Shown here piece after piece: positions 27,471 through 40,360 of a DNA stretch of 64,000 nt; within the stretch, counting starts at the first letter, position 1; every line of letters begins with the position of its first letter. Under the pieces are notes generated by a model that saw only the letters and a program-made list of their open reading frames with translations, ran no database searches and was not told the origin of the DNA. This DNA is from Erythrocercus mccallii. Its lineage: Eukaryota; Chordata; Aves; Passeriformes; Dicruridae. A program made the translations under genes and the position numbers. The DNA lies in the NCBI GenBank assembly GCA_013397435.1, contig VZRG01000887.1:25001-89000 (forward strand), given 5' to 3'.

Positions 27471-30000
27471 CATTACTACTCCCTCATTCCTTTTTACATT
27501 TTTTTAAACATCTCTTTGTATTAATGGTTGACATGACTCAGGAGGATTTAATTTTAGACAGAAAAAGACGAGTAACAAAATATAACAATACTGCACATTT
27601 GTGAGATTTTATTTCTTTAAGGGAATAAGCTTATCCTTCCAACTGGCATTAGTTGTAGTCGTAACTTTTAAGCAAAGTTTAAACAGGACTGTTTAGTAGA
27701 GCAAGAATAGGTAACTTGGAACAACAGTCCTGCAGATACAATCCTTGGAAAGAAACTTTGTTTTGAGTCATACTAGATTTTTTCTTTGTCTCTGTGTTTT
27801 TATATGGTTTCAGGCTACTTAAGTCATGTGCCGTGTGTGATTTTTAGCTGTTTTTTTTAAAAAAATACTGTGAATTCTTCAGTTCAGAGCTCTTTTTGGT
27901 GTAAAATTATAATATATTTAATACTATAATTGGTTTTATGTACAAATTACTGGCAATTAGTGTGAAAATATTCTGTGTGGCAATGCATATGGAAGTGTAG
28001 TTGGAATCTCTGTGACATTTGTGGGTTATCTTGATTTCTAAAAATCAAACTATTTTTACAAAATTTAGGCACCTGCGTTTGGACAATTTTGTTGTGGAAT
28101 TTTGGCACATGTGTACACACATAAGCCAACTCACTTATGGTTTTTACATGTACTGTCGGGATATTGCTGAAGTCAAAGAAGCAGCAAGGATTTAAATGAA
28201 GACTTATTAGGTCTCTCATGTGACAAAATGCTTTAGATATTTATGTATATTTATCTAAATATCTTAGGGCACAAAAATGTTGCTGTATGCATATTTGTGT
28301 TTACAGAAAAGTGACACAAGTGATTTGACAAGTTGCAGTTTTGTAAGTGAGAAATAGTCACAAAGGTCACAGAGAAGATTTAGTGTCTTGCGGTCATTTG
28401 CAATAACCGTATCACTTGAAAGGTTGTCTATGGTCTTAAGTTTATCCTTGCTTCTGTTAGCATTTTTACTGCTAGATGGTTTCCTTTCTTGCAAGGGTTC
28501 ATTCAGGCCATGTATTATATAGATACATACTTGATTTCTGAATGATATGCTATCAGTGATATCAAACATTGTATGCAAGAGTAAATAAAAATCAATGATA
28601 CTTAATATTGACAGGTTAGCATGGAAAGCAGTGAAAGTAAGTCTACAATACTTAAAATAAGAAAAAAGTTAATGAATAAAAATAAGCAGAACTTCCATCT
28701 TATACAAGTATGTACATAGCCTCTCTGTACATGTATAAGTATGTTTATATACATACTTTTTTACTAGTCTACTGGTGTACAAATTACCCTTCCTGAATTT
28801 TTGAATTTAAAATTTAGTGTAGTACATCTTAGCAGCCAAGAAAAATATGATACTTGGTTGAAATGTTTCACATTATGGAGCAGATGCACACACTGAAATT
28901 TCTCATTTTTCCATGTATCTGCCAGAAAATCCAGTTGCACTGGACATTTTTCCTTTAAAGAATGTAGCACTAGGAATGAAAAGAAATCCCCAAACAACCT
29001 ATAATAAACTATGTCCTGTGTTACCTATTGCAAAAGACCTGTTAGGACATCTATATTTGACTTTATGCTTAATGCTTTTGCTTGCATAAAATGAGATAAT
29101 TTTTTCAGTTAGAGATGTTAATCTGACTAGTTCCCATTTATGAAAGTATAGTGGTGGTGTTTTTAAACAGTTAAATTGGCAAGGCTTATAGAAAATTATA
29201 AACTCAACAAGCAATAAAGGAAAATAATGATTTTAGACAGAACAATTACTTCAAATTTCAGAAACCCTCATTAACATATTTCATAAATTCTAAACAATAT
29301 ACATTTTAAATATGATAGAAGTTTTGAACTATATTCAGTACAAACTCACTAAGAGTTTGCACATGGTGGCCTGCAAGTGAAAATTTTAAAATTACTCTTA
29401 TTGAAGATATGTGGTCAGTGATCTATGATCATATAATGTATGTAAATATATTTATGCTACTATTTGAAACTGTTAAAAGTAGTTTCCCAAGTTGATTGCA
29501 GTAAATTGTAACACATTTCTAAAAACTGGGATGAAGAAGGTTTCGGACATTCCCTGCAATCAGATTTCTCATATGATTCTGAAAAGAGGTAGTTTGACAG
29601 AACGTCAAATTTAGCTAAAAGTCTGATGTCAAATAAAATAAAGTTCTTTTACTATTTTTTAAACAGAAGATACATTTTCTCTCTATGCCAGCAGTGTGAA
29701 AGTACAACTAATTTTCTTCTCAAATCAGAGCTAGCACTACATTAATTTTACACTCTCTTGTGTCAAGGTGAGAAAAGGTAGAGAACCATTTTAGTTTTAG
29801 TGTTATACCATGAAGAGAATAACATGCAATACACAATGGTTGGAAATTTCAGAGAATGCTAAGCTTTCATTGCTAAGCATTTTTTGGATTTCAAAAAACA
29901 GTGATACTGGTGTAAAGATGAAGTAATTAAGAATAATGCATTTAACATGAATATTTTTGCCCTTTTAATACTTTGAAATACACTAAGTTCAGACTTTTAT
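27471..30000. other. AT-rich non-coding DNA
   Basis: No gene recognised. The minus-strand open frame of 104 codons at 28264-28578 has no family features. TA/GTA-rich sequence at about 28704-28760 can form a weak, bulged hairpin. Confidence 0.65.
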
Positions 30001-30135
30001 AAAAAAACAAAAAAATCCAAAAACCCAGACAAAAAAAAAAGATCATTTGAGGAACATATATGTATATACACACAGACCTAGCATATATATATATATATAT
30101 GCGCACATCTGTATACACATATATAAAGTCTATAT
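30001..30135. repeat. A-rich tract plus (AT)n microsatellite
   Basis: An A-rich low-complexity segment (30001-30040) is followed by interrupted TA/CA repeats. A perfectly palindromic (AT)n core bounded by GC on both sides lies at 30081-30102. It is expected to be polymorphic. Confidence 0.85.
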
Positions 30136-31337
30136 ATCCATGTACGTACTCATTTAATTATGCTACTTTAAGCTCAAATGTAGACTTGCTTAGACCAGTT
30201 TAAATTTTGTTGTGACTACATCAAACTAAACCAGTAATTCACTGAAAAATTACTCAGTATATGATCTGGTCTTGTAAGTCTGCTGAGCCACACGAATTAA
30301 GTCCCTCTATTTAGCACAACAAATGTAAAGAAGACATGAAAGCAAAGCCCCTCTGTCACTGAACTTTATTGTCCACCTTTTACCTCAGGTTTACAGTGGA
30401 TGATGAATGCACATGCATTTAGGTATCATTGTTAAGCTGAGATATAACAATTTTTTAAACCATGATAATATATATGAACTCAAAACTAGATTTATATTAA
30501 CATGAGTAGATCTTATCTAAATATGTCTCTATTACGGCTGCGAAGTACTGTCATGATCCATTTTTAGATGAATTCATGTATTTTGATACAACCCTCCTAA
30601 TAAAGACAGACCTTGAAAGGTGATTACTTATATTAACTTACAATCATTTAAAATGTTCTTATTTCTAGTAATAAAACAGCTTAAATTGTCATTTTGAGCA
30701 TTTTTTCTTTGACGTCTTATCACTTTGCAATATCTTTTTTCATGGTTGTATCTCTGCTAGAAATGTGGGTTAAGGGTTTTTGTATTTTCAGTATATTCTT
30801 TTAAATGTTGGTTAAAGCATTCTCACCTGTTTTGGGATGTTGAAGAATTGCAATATTTTTTTCCCATATACCTCAACCCCCCAACAATCTATAGCTTTAA
30901 ACACTGTTATATAAATAATCCTTGTTAACAAGTTCTTTCAAGGCCAGGTTTGAAAAAAATTATATGGATATTTGGGCTATGAATAAGCAAAGCATTGCAT
31001 AAAGTGGTGTTTCATATATTTATACTTACATACTTGGTATGTATAGGTAGTCTGAATTAGGAAAGAAAATGAGAAATAGACAAAGCAATATGTAGACGTA
31101 TCTACAGGAGAAGTTTGACAGAAAGATACATTAATGATTTGTTATTTCCTTTTTGACTTTGTAACAATATTGTTAGTTTGTTAGCTTCATTAACTAAAAG
31201 AATTTACCATCTGGCTATGTCTGCAAAATCAGTGGCAAAATGAGACACTTGCAAGGCCCAGAAATAAAACATAAACTGGAGCAAGCACCTATGTCTTAAT
31301 TTCTTTTAACTCTATTTGTTCTTAGCTCGTTCAGGGG
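30136..31337. other. AT-rich non-coding DNA, nothing recognised
   Basis: No long open frame, repeat family or motif cluster was seen. Confidence 0.65.
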
Positions 31338-31380
31338 AAAAACAAACAAACAAACAAAAACAAACAAAAAAATAACAAAA
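31338..31380 (+). repeat. (AAAC)n-like simple repeat
   Basis: AAAC units with slippage to AAAAC and A runs. It is low-complexity and not tied to a recognisable retroposon. Confidence 0.85.
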
Positions 31381-32199
31381 GAACAACCTGCTTGTAGGTG
31401 TCAGGTAATTTGGAGTATTGTGAAGATAAAATTCCTGCAGTACTTTTTGAAAGCTTCCTATTGTTGCCTTGTAGAATTGTTTCCAAAATTGCCTTAGAAT
31501 GTAGAGCATTTGCTGAATTATTGAGTTATTTTTGGCCTGTTTCTAGCTGTTTCCTTGTATTTTTAGGTAAGCACATAACATCAACCAAATAAAGGATTTT
31601 TAGATTCACATAGAGGACAGTGTGGGCAGACCACGGGCAGACCTAGTGGTATCCTTTCATGCAGGGAGGATGTTTTCAGCAGATTGGCTCTCTAGACTTG
31701 GATGTGAAGTGGAAGACAGGAATACACACCTCTGCATCTTTTGAATGTGGACTAAGCTTGAAGTTCCTTGTCACTACAACTGACAAACTATTAAGGCCAC
31801 TTTCAGACCCTACTTTTTACTGGAACAAATCCCGACCCCATCCCACTTCTATTTTATTAGAAGGCCTGTAAAAACATGTTTAAAACAAATAAATGTGTTT
31901 CTCCAGGGAGCAGGCTGTCTTTAACAAAGGGAGAAGCAAACAGGTTGCTCCTTCCTTATGGGGAAATTAAAGGAGGCTAATAAAATGCTTAGAAATAAAG
32001 TCATCTATTTCTTGGGATTTTTTTTTTTCACAGCAGAAATGTTACATAAACACTGCCACTTGATTAGTGTTATCTGTGGTAGGATGAGCAGGGATAAGGA
32101 CAATAAAACGTGCCAAGTTGTGCTGATTTACAGAATAATAATGCATACTCCTCTCTTTTACATGTCTAGTGTTATCTAAAGGAATAAATTGCATGTTGA

Positions 32200-32380
32200 A
32201 AGACTTAGGGCATTATTATTTAGCTTATTTATTTAGCTAGCCTTCCCCTCTCTGAAAAACAGCTGATACTTACCTCAGTGTGACATTAAGTTGTTTGGCT
32301 GGCACAGACATGGGAGCCACCTCATAATGCTATCACAAGTGTAAATTACGCACCTCTTCCAGTTCCAATACTTTTGTTTG
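32200..32380. promoter_or_regulatory. Candidate conserved non-coding element
   Basis: Complex sequence with TTATTTAGCTTATTTATTTAG at its left edge (about 32215-32236) and AT-core and GTGTAAATTACGC-type motifs near 32339-32352. It has no simple repeats or open frames. Selected by eye only. Confidence 0.22.
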
Positions 32381-35300
32381 AAAAAACCTAATCAATCTTC
32401 AAGAATTTTAATTTAAAAGAGCTATGTGTAGAGCTTAAAATGACAGAAACATAGGAAAAAGAGAAATACAGAAAAATAGGGAAGAGAAATCCAGTCTAAC
32501 ATATATTGTGAAGATTCTGCATATGCTCAAAAGGAAAAAAAAAAGCCACTGGATGTACTGTTGGAGACTTTTACTGCACTTCTCTTCCATCCAATAGTAT
32601 ATAATCTCCTCAGCCTGTCCAGGTGTCCCATTAAATTCTGATCAAGAATATGATTAACATTTTAGAAAGAGTCAATTGCAAAGTGAAAGTAAAATACTTC
32701 TCTTTTCAGGCCTTGGAAAATTTGTATAATGAAGAGTTTTTATATAAATGGTCATACTCAGTAATCAAGATGTGTATTGGCGATGTTCTTATTTCTCATA
32801 GAGCAAGTCATGTTCACTCTCTTTTCTTCCTCCATTATCCACAACCAAATTCATTCCTCATGTTGATCTTTCTCTAAAGACTGTATTTTCCTGTTCTGTA
32901 ACTTATAACTTGTTGATTTAGTGTTAGGATTTTACTGATACGCTTCCCATTTCTTAGAAAGCTGCACTAGGAATGAAGTTGGGTAATAATCAATTGAATT
33001 TTCTTGCAAAGTATGCTCTAAATTGTTAGTGACATTTTGCAACATTTTATATGACAGTAACATGTAAAATATTTGCATATTTTGAACCAGCTGGAATTAT
33101 GGCCTTTAATAATATATTTGTTACAGCAGTGTCTCTTGAGTCAAAGATTCATTTTTTTTTTGTCTCCATGCTTTGTCTCATGGGATTTTACTCTTCCTCC
33201 AGGCAGCACCTTCTGTTGCAATTTTCTGGTACTGATGAGAACATTGTATACTGTATTCAGTGGCTCTCCATCTCAGTCATTAGTGTGTGGATATGCAAAG
33301 TGTCATTACACTACTGATGAAATGGTATTCCTGCCACAGTCCTTAAGCCTTACCAATAGCTGTACCTCAGTTCCTTGGTCTTCACAAGTGTCTTCTCTGA
33401 CTGTGTGTCATAAATGACAGAACTGAGTAAAGTAAGTGCTACAGGCTTAGCCTTCTGCTTCAGAAATCCACTTCTTGATTTTTTTTTTTTTTGTGCTTCT
33501 CATATGAGTGTATGGACATCTACTGATTTATTCTTGCATTTGCTCTGTATTTCTGAAGGCATGCATGTCTGTCAAGGATTCTGTTGGTGCTAATGAGCCA
33601 CAGCAGAACCTTTCAATGAGGAAAAAAATCCCACAAGCATCAACCTGCAGTCCAGCATGGGTTTAGGTAAAGAATAAAAATTGTTAGAGGAAAAGGACAG
33701 AAAATGCTTTTATGAAATAGGGAAAAGTATTGAGAAGAAGACTGTACTTCCATCTTTTCCTAAACTTGCATGTGGCCGCAGTATCCAGGCACCATCTCTA
33801 GGACTGAAGAGCATGCAGTTCTTCCACAAGAGTTTCAAGGTTGCCTTCTGGCAGCCCTTAAGTCCCTTTGAACTACAGAAAAATTTCCACATTGTCAGTC
33901 ACATTCCCACATTGGTGACATGTCTTTGATCTGTCCACTGCCTGTTGCAGATTTTCCCTATGACCTGTTAAAATTCATAATTCTTAACCTTTCCTTGACA
34001 GTCACTGGCACTGGCCTGAAAAGGCATTCTGAGTCTCATTGTTATTTACAAGAAACATCTGGCTCTGGGCTCTTTCCATTAGCTGCACCAGTCATTGAAG
34101 TGTCTTTCACTTCTACCTCTTGTCACTTCTTCACTCCCTATGGCCTATCTTTCCAACTCCTGGTCAGAACAGCATAATTCCTATTTTATTCCATGTTCTT
34201 ATTGCCCCTGGAGAGCCTTAGTATGGAAAGGCAATGTGTACATGTGTGTTCATATCAGTGTGAGGAGGAGAGAAGGATTTAGCAGATATCTCTCTCGCAG
34301 CTCAGAATAACTATTACCTCAAACACCCCTATTTTACATAAAAGACCATGCCCCTACTTCCCTCTCCCCTTATTTCCTATGTGGGTGGGAGGGATAAAAG
34401 TCAGGAGGGATAGATGAGGAAAAAAGCCTTTATGCTTGTTGTATCTTTTGTTTCTGCTGATGGTACACAAGGCAAGTTGTAAACAGCTCCTTCACATAGA
34501 GTTGTTATTCCTTTGAGAGAGATTCTACACAGTAGCTGTGTAGCTCTCAGCGCTGCTATGCCCCAGGGATCAAAGAGGGACACTTTAAAGACATTTTCAT
34601 TCATTTCTGCATTTTTGAGAGAAAGAAATTTAGCTTTTTATGAGACAAATGTCATCCAATCATTAAAGCTTGAACATTATTTCAAAATTTTTAGTAGCAG
34701 TCAGCACAATATCAAACAATGTCAAACTACGAATTTGCATGACACTCAGAATCCAAAGTGTTTGAATCTTCATACACTGCCTGCCATGTACAACATAGCA
34801 CACAAATAAAAAGAACCAAAGAAAAAAAGACAGCTCAGATAAAAATTTTATCTAGAGTAATAATGGGGTTTTATTCCATTTATTCACCCATCAGTCAAAT
34901 AAGGTCCAGAGACCTGGATAATATTAGAATTCATGAAGTGAAAGACACTAAATGCTTGGCTAATTATACTTGTTCTCAACCTGGTTTTAATATTTTTACC
35001 ACTTGAGAATATAGATGACAAAGCAGATTGTAGTGTACATTTCTGTATTACATTTATTAGAGAATAGTTTTTTCATTCCTGGGAGATCAACTTTATCTGA
35101 CAGCTTTTTCTGTGACTTAAAATGTGTTAAGGGAGCTTCTGTGTGTACAGGTATCTATTTGCTAACAGAGTAATAACCTTCTTGTCTTCCTTGTTTTTGA
35201 AATATGGTTTTGGTTGTATATTAAAATATTAAAGTTTAAAATAAAAGACTGCAACTTTTAATATATTTAACTGATGCAAAACTTTTCATCTGCTACCCTG

Positions 35301-35869
35301 GAGTTTGGCAGATACCAAGCGCCTTTCTGGAAAATTATAATCTAGTTTGAACCCTAATAGAATGGATCATTGGATATAATAATTCAGAGTAGAGGGAGTC
35401 CATGGAGTCTGGAGAGCAAAGGTGAATAACAGATTCTAGAAATTACTTTGTGCTCTTATTTGTTGTATGGCTGTTCATAATGATTTCAACTGTTACACTG
35501 ATGATCATGAGTAGAAAAGCAAGATGGAACAGCTTCCAGAGTCATTCATTTTTGATGGTCTATAAAGCAGTTGCTGTTGGCTGACAGAGATCTGACTAGT
35601 TCTGTGGTGTAGGTTTTCTTCTACAATTTCTACTCCTGCACTGAATGCACATTTTCCTGCTCGTAGTCTTCCATGTATACAACCACTATAAGATGTTAAG
35701 TAACTGCAGGTGGGAGGGCCTCTACATGACCATGAATGTGAGGAAAAGTTGTCCCGCACAGCATTTGTCTCTTAAGATGTTGTCCAAGCTCTTAAGTAGC
35801 AAGACAATCCTTGAAGCACAGGAGAAAGAAAAGCTGGACTATAAATGCAGACACTTACATAGGGTACTG

Positions 35870-36060
35870 TAGTTATGGGAGAACAGAAAGATGCAGAAAT
35901 GGAAAGTAAAGTCACTGAGGTTGAACTGGCCACACTGAAGAGGAAAGAAAAAGCTGAGACCTGAAGAAATCTGACTTAATGGCATGAAAAAGGTGATGGA
36001 AAAATCCTGCATACATGGAACAGTGAAAGTGGAAAGAGAAAAGGATGAATAAAAGAAGTC
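35870..36060 (+). repeat. Purine-rich, strand-asymmetric stretch
   Basis: The + strand is strongly biased to A and G (repeated gaaag, ggaaa and gaga words) without a clean period. It is a low-complexity region, not a recognised element. Confidence 0.55.
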
Positions 36061-38852
36061 AGGACTAAGACCATGCTATTCATTATCTGCGCTGTGTTAA
36101 AATACATCGTCAAAATGAGTCGTTGAAGTGCATTCAGATTCCTGGAAATTCAGATTTCTGCCTCCATGAAGACATTTGAAAACTAGGATGTTAATTTCAA
36201 ATTAGATACAGGTAAAAATCAGAATCTGAGAACAATGAAAAAATATTAATCTGCTTTCTGGAGAAAGTAGCTTGTTTGAGGTTCAGTGTTTTGGTCCTCT
36301 TTAGGTCAGAATGCATTGAGCTAGACTGTGGTTCTAAAAGTGGGCATAATGGTAACTAGGATAACCTGAGATTTAAGACACAGAAATAAACCTGTGTCGT
36401 ATCACAGATGGAAGTGACCATGGGATGAGAAGTTAAAAGAGCTAATCATCATGCTAAAACCCACAATAGTGCGGTTCTGAGGAGAATACGGTTTGTGACC
36501 CTGAGGCTGTGAGAGTTGACTAGACAAGAAAAATAACAACATCATATAAAAGTCTGTTGCTCATTTAGAAAAAGAAATAAAACAACTCAACCCTAAATTT
36601 TCTTTTTACAATTAATGATATATCTAGTATCTTTTGGAAATTCTGGAAAAGATACTTCTTAAAATAATCTATGAGGAAATTTTAAATTCCACAAATGCTT
36701 CATTTCAAACATGGAATTTTGTCTCTGCAGTAGTTTTCCGGAAAACAAATACATTTTCCAGATTAAAGAGGTCAGTTTTCGTTGCCACATTGCACTTAAT
36801 GTTGAACTACCACATAATGTTTCAAACATGTGACTCCATTCTGTGATAAGTTCTTGGATTTCAGTTGCTAGACTGCCCAAATTGGAAGGGCTTTCATGGG
36901 AAGGATGGATTCTCTATCTTTTTAGATGAGTTCTGAATTTAATTTTTTTAAGAACTGTGAAACAGAACAAATGCTGGAGAGGGCAGGTGTTTTACACCAT
37001 TTATACAGTATAACATTCCTTCCATAACAAAGGAAGCTGACTTCTAAGGCTGGAATATGGCAATGGTATATCAGGTCACTAAAACTTTTTAGTCTTTGTG
37101 AGGTTAAGAGTTCAATGTAAGCTAATGGTTTATATAGAGAAAACATAAACATTCAGATAGAACCCAGTACTATGTTTTAGCCTTCTTATCAAATTGCATT
37201 TCTGCTTTCATTTCATTGTGATAGCTCTGGAATTCCTTTATGTCCTTGCCATCTCTGTGTAGTTTGCTGTCCATGTCTCTGCCATATAAAATCTCCAAAG
37301 CTGTTTGAGAAATGTTATCCTTGTGTAGGTGCCTTCCTAAAAGGCTTTCAAACTCAAAGAAGCACCCAAAATTATCGCTACACGAGAGTGCAGAAGGAAG
37401 TTGCCTGAAGATATTCTCCCTTCAGTTTCACAGTGTAAATTGTCTTTTGATATTTTTCTTAGAGTCTTTTAAATTTTTTTGACATGACAGGTGTCTTGCA
37501 TGACAGTACAAAAAATGATAGTGAGAAAAAAGTTATCTTGCCTTCAATTTTTTTTTTTGTTTTCTTTCCTTTTTCTTTTAAAAAGGTGTAACATTTCAAC
37601 TAAATTTGGTTCCAGCTTTGTCTCTTTTATTTCCCTTTTCTTCTTCCAGGTGGGACTAAGATTATGTTCAGATCATCACTTTATTCTCTTGTGACATCTG
37701 CTCAATAATCCTGCTGCTAAAGACAGAAGATTTTTCTATCTTCTCATAGATTTGATTCTAAACCTCTTAAAAATCCTAAACATCACAGTTTTCTGATTCT
37801 TGGGAATGTTTCAGCGAAAATATTATCCTGTGAAGGCATCATTTACATTAAAATTATTTAAACTCTTACCAAGAAAAGGCATGTATGTATAGTAACAGCC
37901 AATGATAGATTTATTTGAAGGAAAAGGTTTTAAACTATTAATGATGATTTTAAAACTGTTTTATTGAAGGGTAGTTAGTGTACCTAGCACTATGTGAAAG
38001 ACCAATAGTAGACGGCCCTCTTTTGTAAACATTCATTACTGAAACTGATGTTTGGAGTGGTCCAGTTGTGAAACACAGGCCCTAGGTGGATGTCTCTCTG
38101 AGCTTCGCAGTTATTTTATGGTAAGACACAAACAAGTTTTTCTAAGTGACTTAAAGTCTTTGTGCTTTACATAATAGACTAGTTGTTTTAAAGGATGAGT
38201 TGATTGCAGTGAGAGGAGCTGCACAGGTGTGGAAAAAAACATGGAAGACAGGAGGTGGCTGAATAGGCAAGGGAGGAGGAAGGCTATTGGCTGCAGGGAA
38301 TAGAATGAAAAGAATATGGTGGGGGAGAGAAACATAGACAGAAGCAGAGTTGTTCAGAACCTTGAAGTTTAGGATGAAGAGCCTGGACTTGAATCATTTT
38401 TCTTCACCTTCCGCATCAAAGAAGAGAGTGACATGATCCAGGCAATAGGTGAGAAAGCCCTTATATTACAAGTTTCATGCTACATTAATTGGAAACATAC
38501 AAACTGAGGCATTTAAGAGAGAGGGAATAAAAAAGAGTGTGACCAAAATGGTCACATGGTAAGAAATATTAATTTGACAATCAAACTGCAGTTTAGGTAG
38601 TAGCCATCTTTTGTTTAGCACTGCTTTTTTGGCAAAAGCATACTTGCACAGTAATGTTGATCCAGAGTGTACAGTGGAAAAACAGATCTACATGACATTG
38701 ATTTTATGAGGTAAAAAAGCATGCAATGCACTGGCTTTGAGAACATGGTATGTTTCCCTGTGTAGTTTTATCATCAGATCATAAATCATTGAAAAATTGA
38801 GACAGCCTTCAGTTTTGTTTTAGCAGCCACTGGCTTTTAGCAGGTCACCAGC

Positions 38853-38898
38853 TGTTTGTTTGTTTGTTTGTTTGTTTGTTTGTTTGTTTGTTTGTTTG
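38853..38898 (+). repeat. (TGTT)n microsatellite, about 11.5 units
   Basis: The TGTT tetranucleotide repeats over 46 bases with no interruption. Perfect repeats of this length are usually polymorphic. Confidence 0.95.
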
Positions 38899-39787
38899 AA
38901 AGCAGCTTGACTAGTGCAAGCTGTTCTGATTTGTCTGTGTGGTGGTGTGGCTTGTAGTGGAGTGATTCAGAGTAGCTTACAGCCCAAAAAGCAGCCCAAC
39001 TGCATGTTCACAAAGCTCTATGCAGGCTGCTTTTCTCTAGAGGAAAATAAAGTTACATATTCTGGAAGGCAGAACTCACTGCTTTAGAGTCATTCAAGAT
39101 GTTTTCTTTGCCCAAGTTCATTTCTGTCTTAACTCTACTATCCCTGCATGGCAACCTGCAGTGTAGAGAACTCCAACAATAACTTTAAAATATGACTCAA
39201 GATGATAATAAGAAAAATACTGCTTGAGACACATATAGTTGGAATTTTGGCAAAATCTGTATGTTTCATTATTTTGTTCAATGGAGAGGATTTGCACGGG
39301 ACATTTGGAAGGATCTCTCAAGCAGAATCAGAGCTGGTAGTTTTGAGTGGGTCAGAAGGGAGAGCACTGGGTTAGAACCTTATTTTCTCAGAGTCTGTGT
39401 TGGTGTTGCCTAGTGAACATTGTGAGCTGGGTCAGCAATTGTTGGAAGCTGACATTGTTTCCACTAAAAATAACAAGACATTTCCAGCACTGAAAAAGAT
39501 ATGAATGTTTCCCTTGATCCAAAAATCATCATATTTTAAAGGCTAGGTTTTGTCCAGCCTTCTCTCTGTCCTTTTTGATACTTCTATGAACAAAAAAACC
39601 CAACACGAATAAATCAAGAAAGAACCAAACACCACATCAACTAATGGGTACATATTCAGTTAACTGAAGACTATTTGATTTTGTGAACCTTCTCAGATAA
39701 AGAGAATGCCTTCTCTCTGTTGTCAATCAGTGATCGAGAAAGAGTATGTTCATAACAGACCTGAGACTTTCAATAATGAGTCCATAT
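38899..39787. other. Non-coding, nothing recognised
   Basis: Ordinary mixed sequence. The short minus-strand open frame at 39118-39321 has no domain. It ends at the sharp left edge of the 166-bp inverted repeat copy. Confidence 0.6.
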
Positions 39788-39953
39788 TCAAGTAAAAAGG
39801 AAATGGAGACCTTTTACCCAACATTCTTTTACTTGTTTTTCAACCAGTTCATGATTATGTATTTCCTTACTTCCCTGAAATCTGATGCAGTATAATTTCT
39901 TCATTTATTGGGACAGTTGACACAAAGTGAGGAAAATATCATGTCAATAAATG
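39788..39953 (+). repeat. Left copy of a 166-bp near-identical inverted repeat
   Basis: These 166 bases are the reverse complement of 45583-45748 with one mismatch (39834 T against the base paired to 45702) and no gaps. Similarity stops abruptly at both ends. The mismatch is TpG here and CpG in the other copy, the signature of methyl-CpG decay. An A-rich tail follows, and catat lies directly before the copy (39783-39787) and directly after the tail (39974-39978). It has no coding capacity and resembles no CR1 sequence I know. It reads as the younger, inserted copy, but a repeat family or assembly effect is possible. Confidence 0.9.
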
Positions 39954-39978
39954 TTAAACAAAACAAAACAAAACATAT
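39954..39978 (+). repeat. A-rich tail and possible 5-bp target-site repeat
   Basis: After the left repeat copy come AAAC/AAAAC units (39956-39973), then catat at 39974-39978, matching catat at 39783-39787. A tail plus short direct repeat is the usual trace of target-primed retroposition. Five bases is short enough to be chance. Confidence 0.45.
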
Positions 39979-40155
39979 AAACAAAAAATATGTTTTGTGT
40001 GGGTGTACTTAGCAAGTGTGCTCTAGGCCTTATTTTTTTCCCTCGTAGCTAAGGAGAGTTGGAGATGATGCCATGATAGCTAGTGGTGTTTCTTCCTACT
40101 TAGAATACTACACAGGAATCTACACAGCAGACATCAGAGTACAGGGTAAGCACCG
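39979..40155. other. Short spacer between the left repeat copy and a CR1 fragment
   Basis: Unremarkable sequence with no recognised feature. Confidence 0.5.
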
Positions 40156-40360
40156 TAGAATCATTCAATGTTTTGGGCTGGACAAGATCTTAAAGATCAT
40201 CTAGTTCCAACCCCTCTGCCATGGGAAGGGACCCCTTTCACTAGACCAGTTTGCTGGGAGGCCCATACAACCTGTTCTTGAACATTTCCAGGGATGAGAC
40301 ATCCACCACTTCTTTCCACCACTGTTCCAGTGCCTCACCACCCTCACAGTAAAGAATTTT
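40156..40360 (-). mobile_element. CR1 LINE fragment, 3' end, antisense
   Basis: The left end has the reverse complement of the CR1 3' terminus (tagaatcatt...), followed by the hallmark words gatcatctagttccaaccc, ctgccatggg and tgttccagtgcctcaccacc. These belong to the 3' end of chicken repeat 1, a non-LTR retrotransposon of birds and reptiles. About 205 bp remain. The element is 5'-truncated (its truncated end lies at about 40360), as most CR1 copies are. It is diverged and inactive. Confidence 0.93.

Larger units (their letters stand above)
31381..38852. other. Non-coding DNA, no gene recognised
   Basis: Short open frames occur, the longest being 114 codons at 33073-33417, which overlaps another frame (33051-33317). 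None has known domains. The part 31600-34310 is somewhat less AT-rich and might include an old unrecognised repeat, but I cannot name one. Sub-features at 32200-32380 and 35870-36060 are listed separately. Confidence 0.6.

Noticed and set aside
28704..28760. Possible hairpin (microRNA-like)
   Set aside because: The stem is short, bulged and made of GTA/TA-rich words; it matches no microRNA I know.
33073..33417. A 114-codon plus-strand open frame
   Set aside because: Overlapped by another frame, of irregular composition, with no domain; expected by chance in 64 kb.
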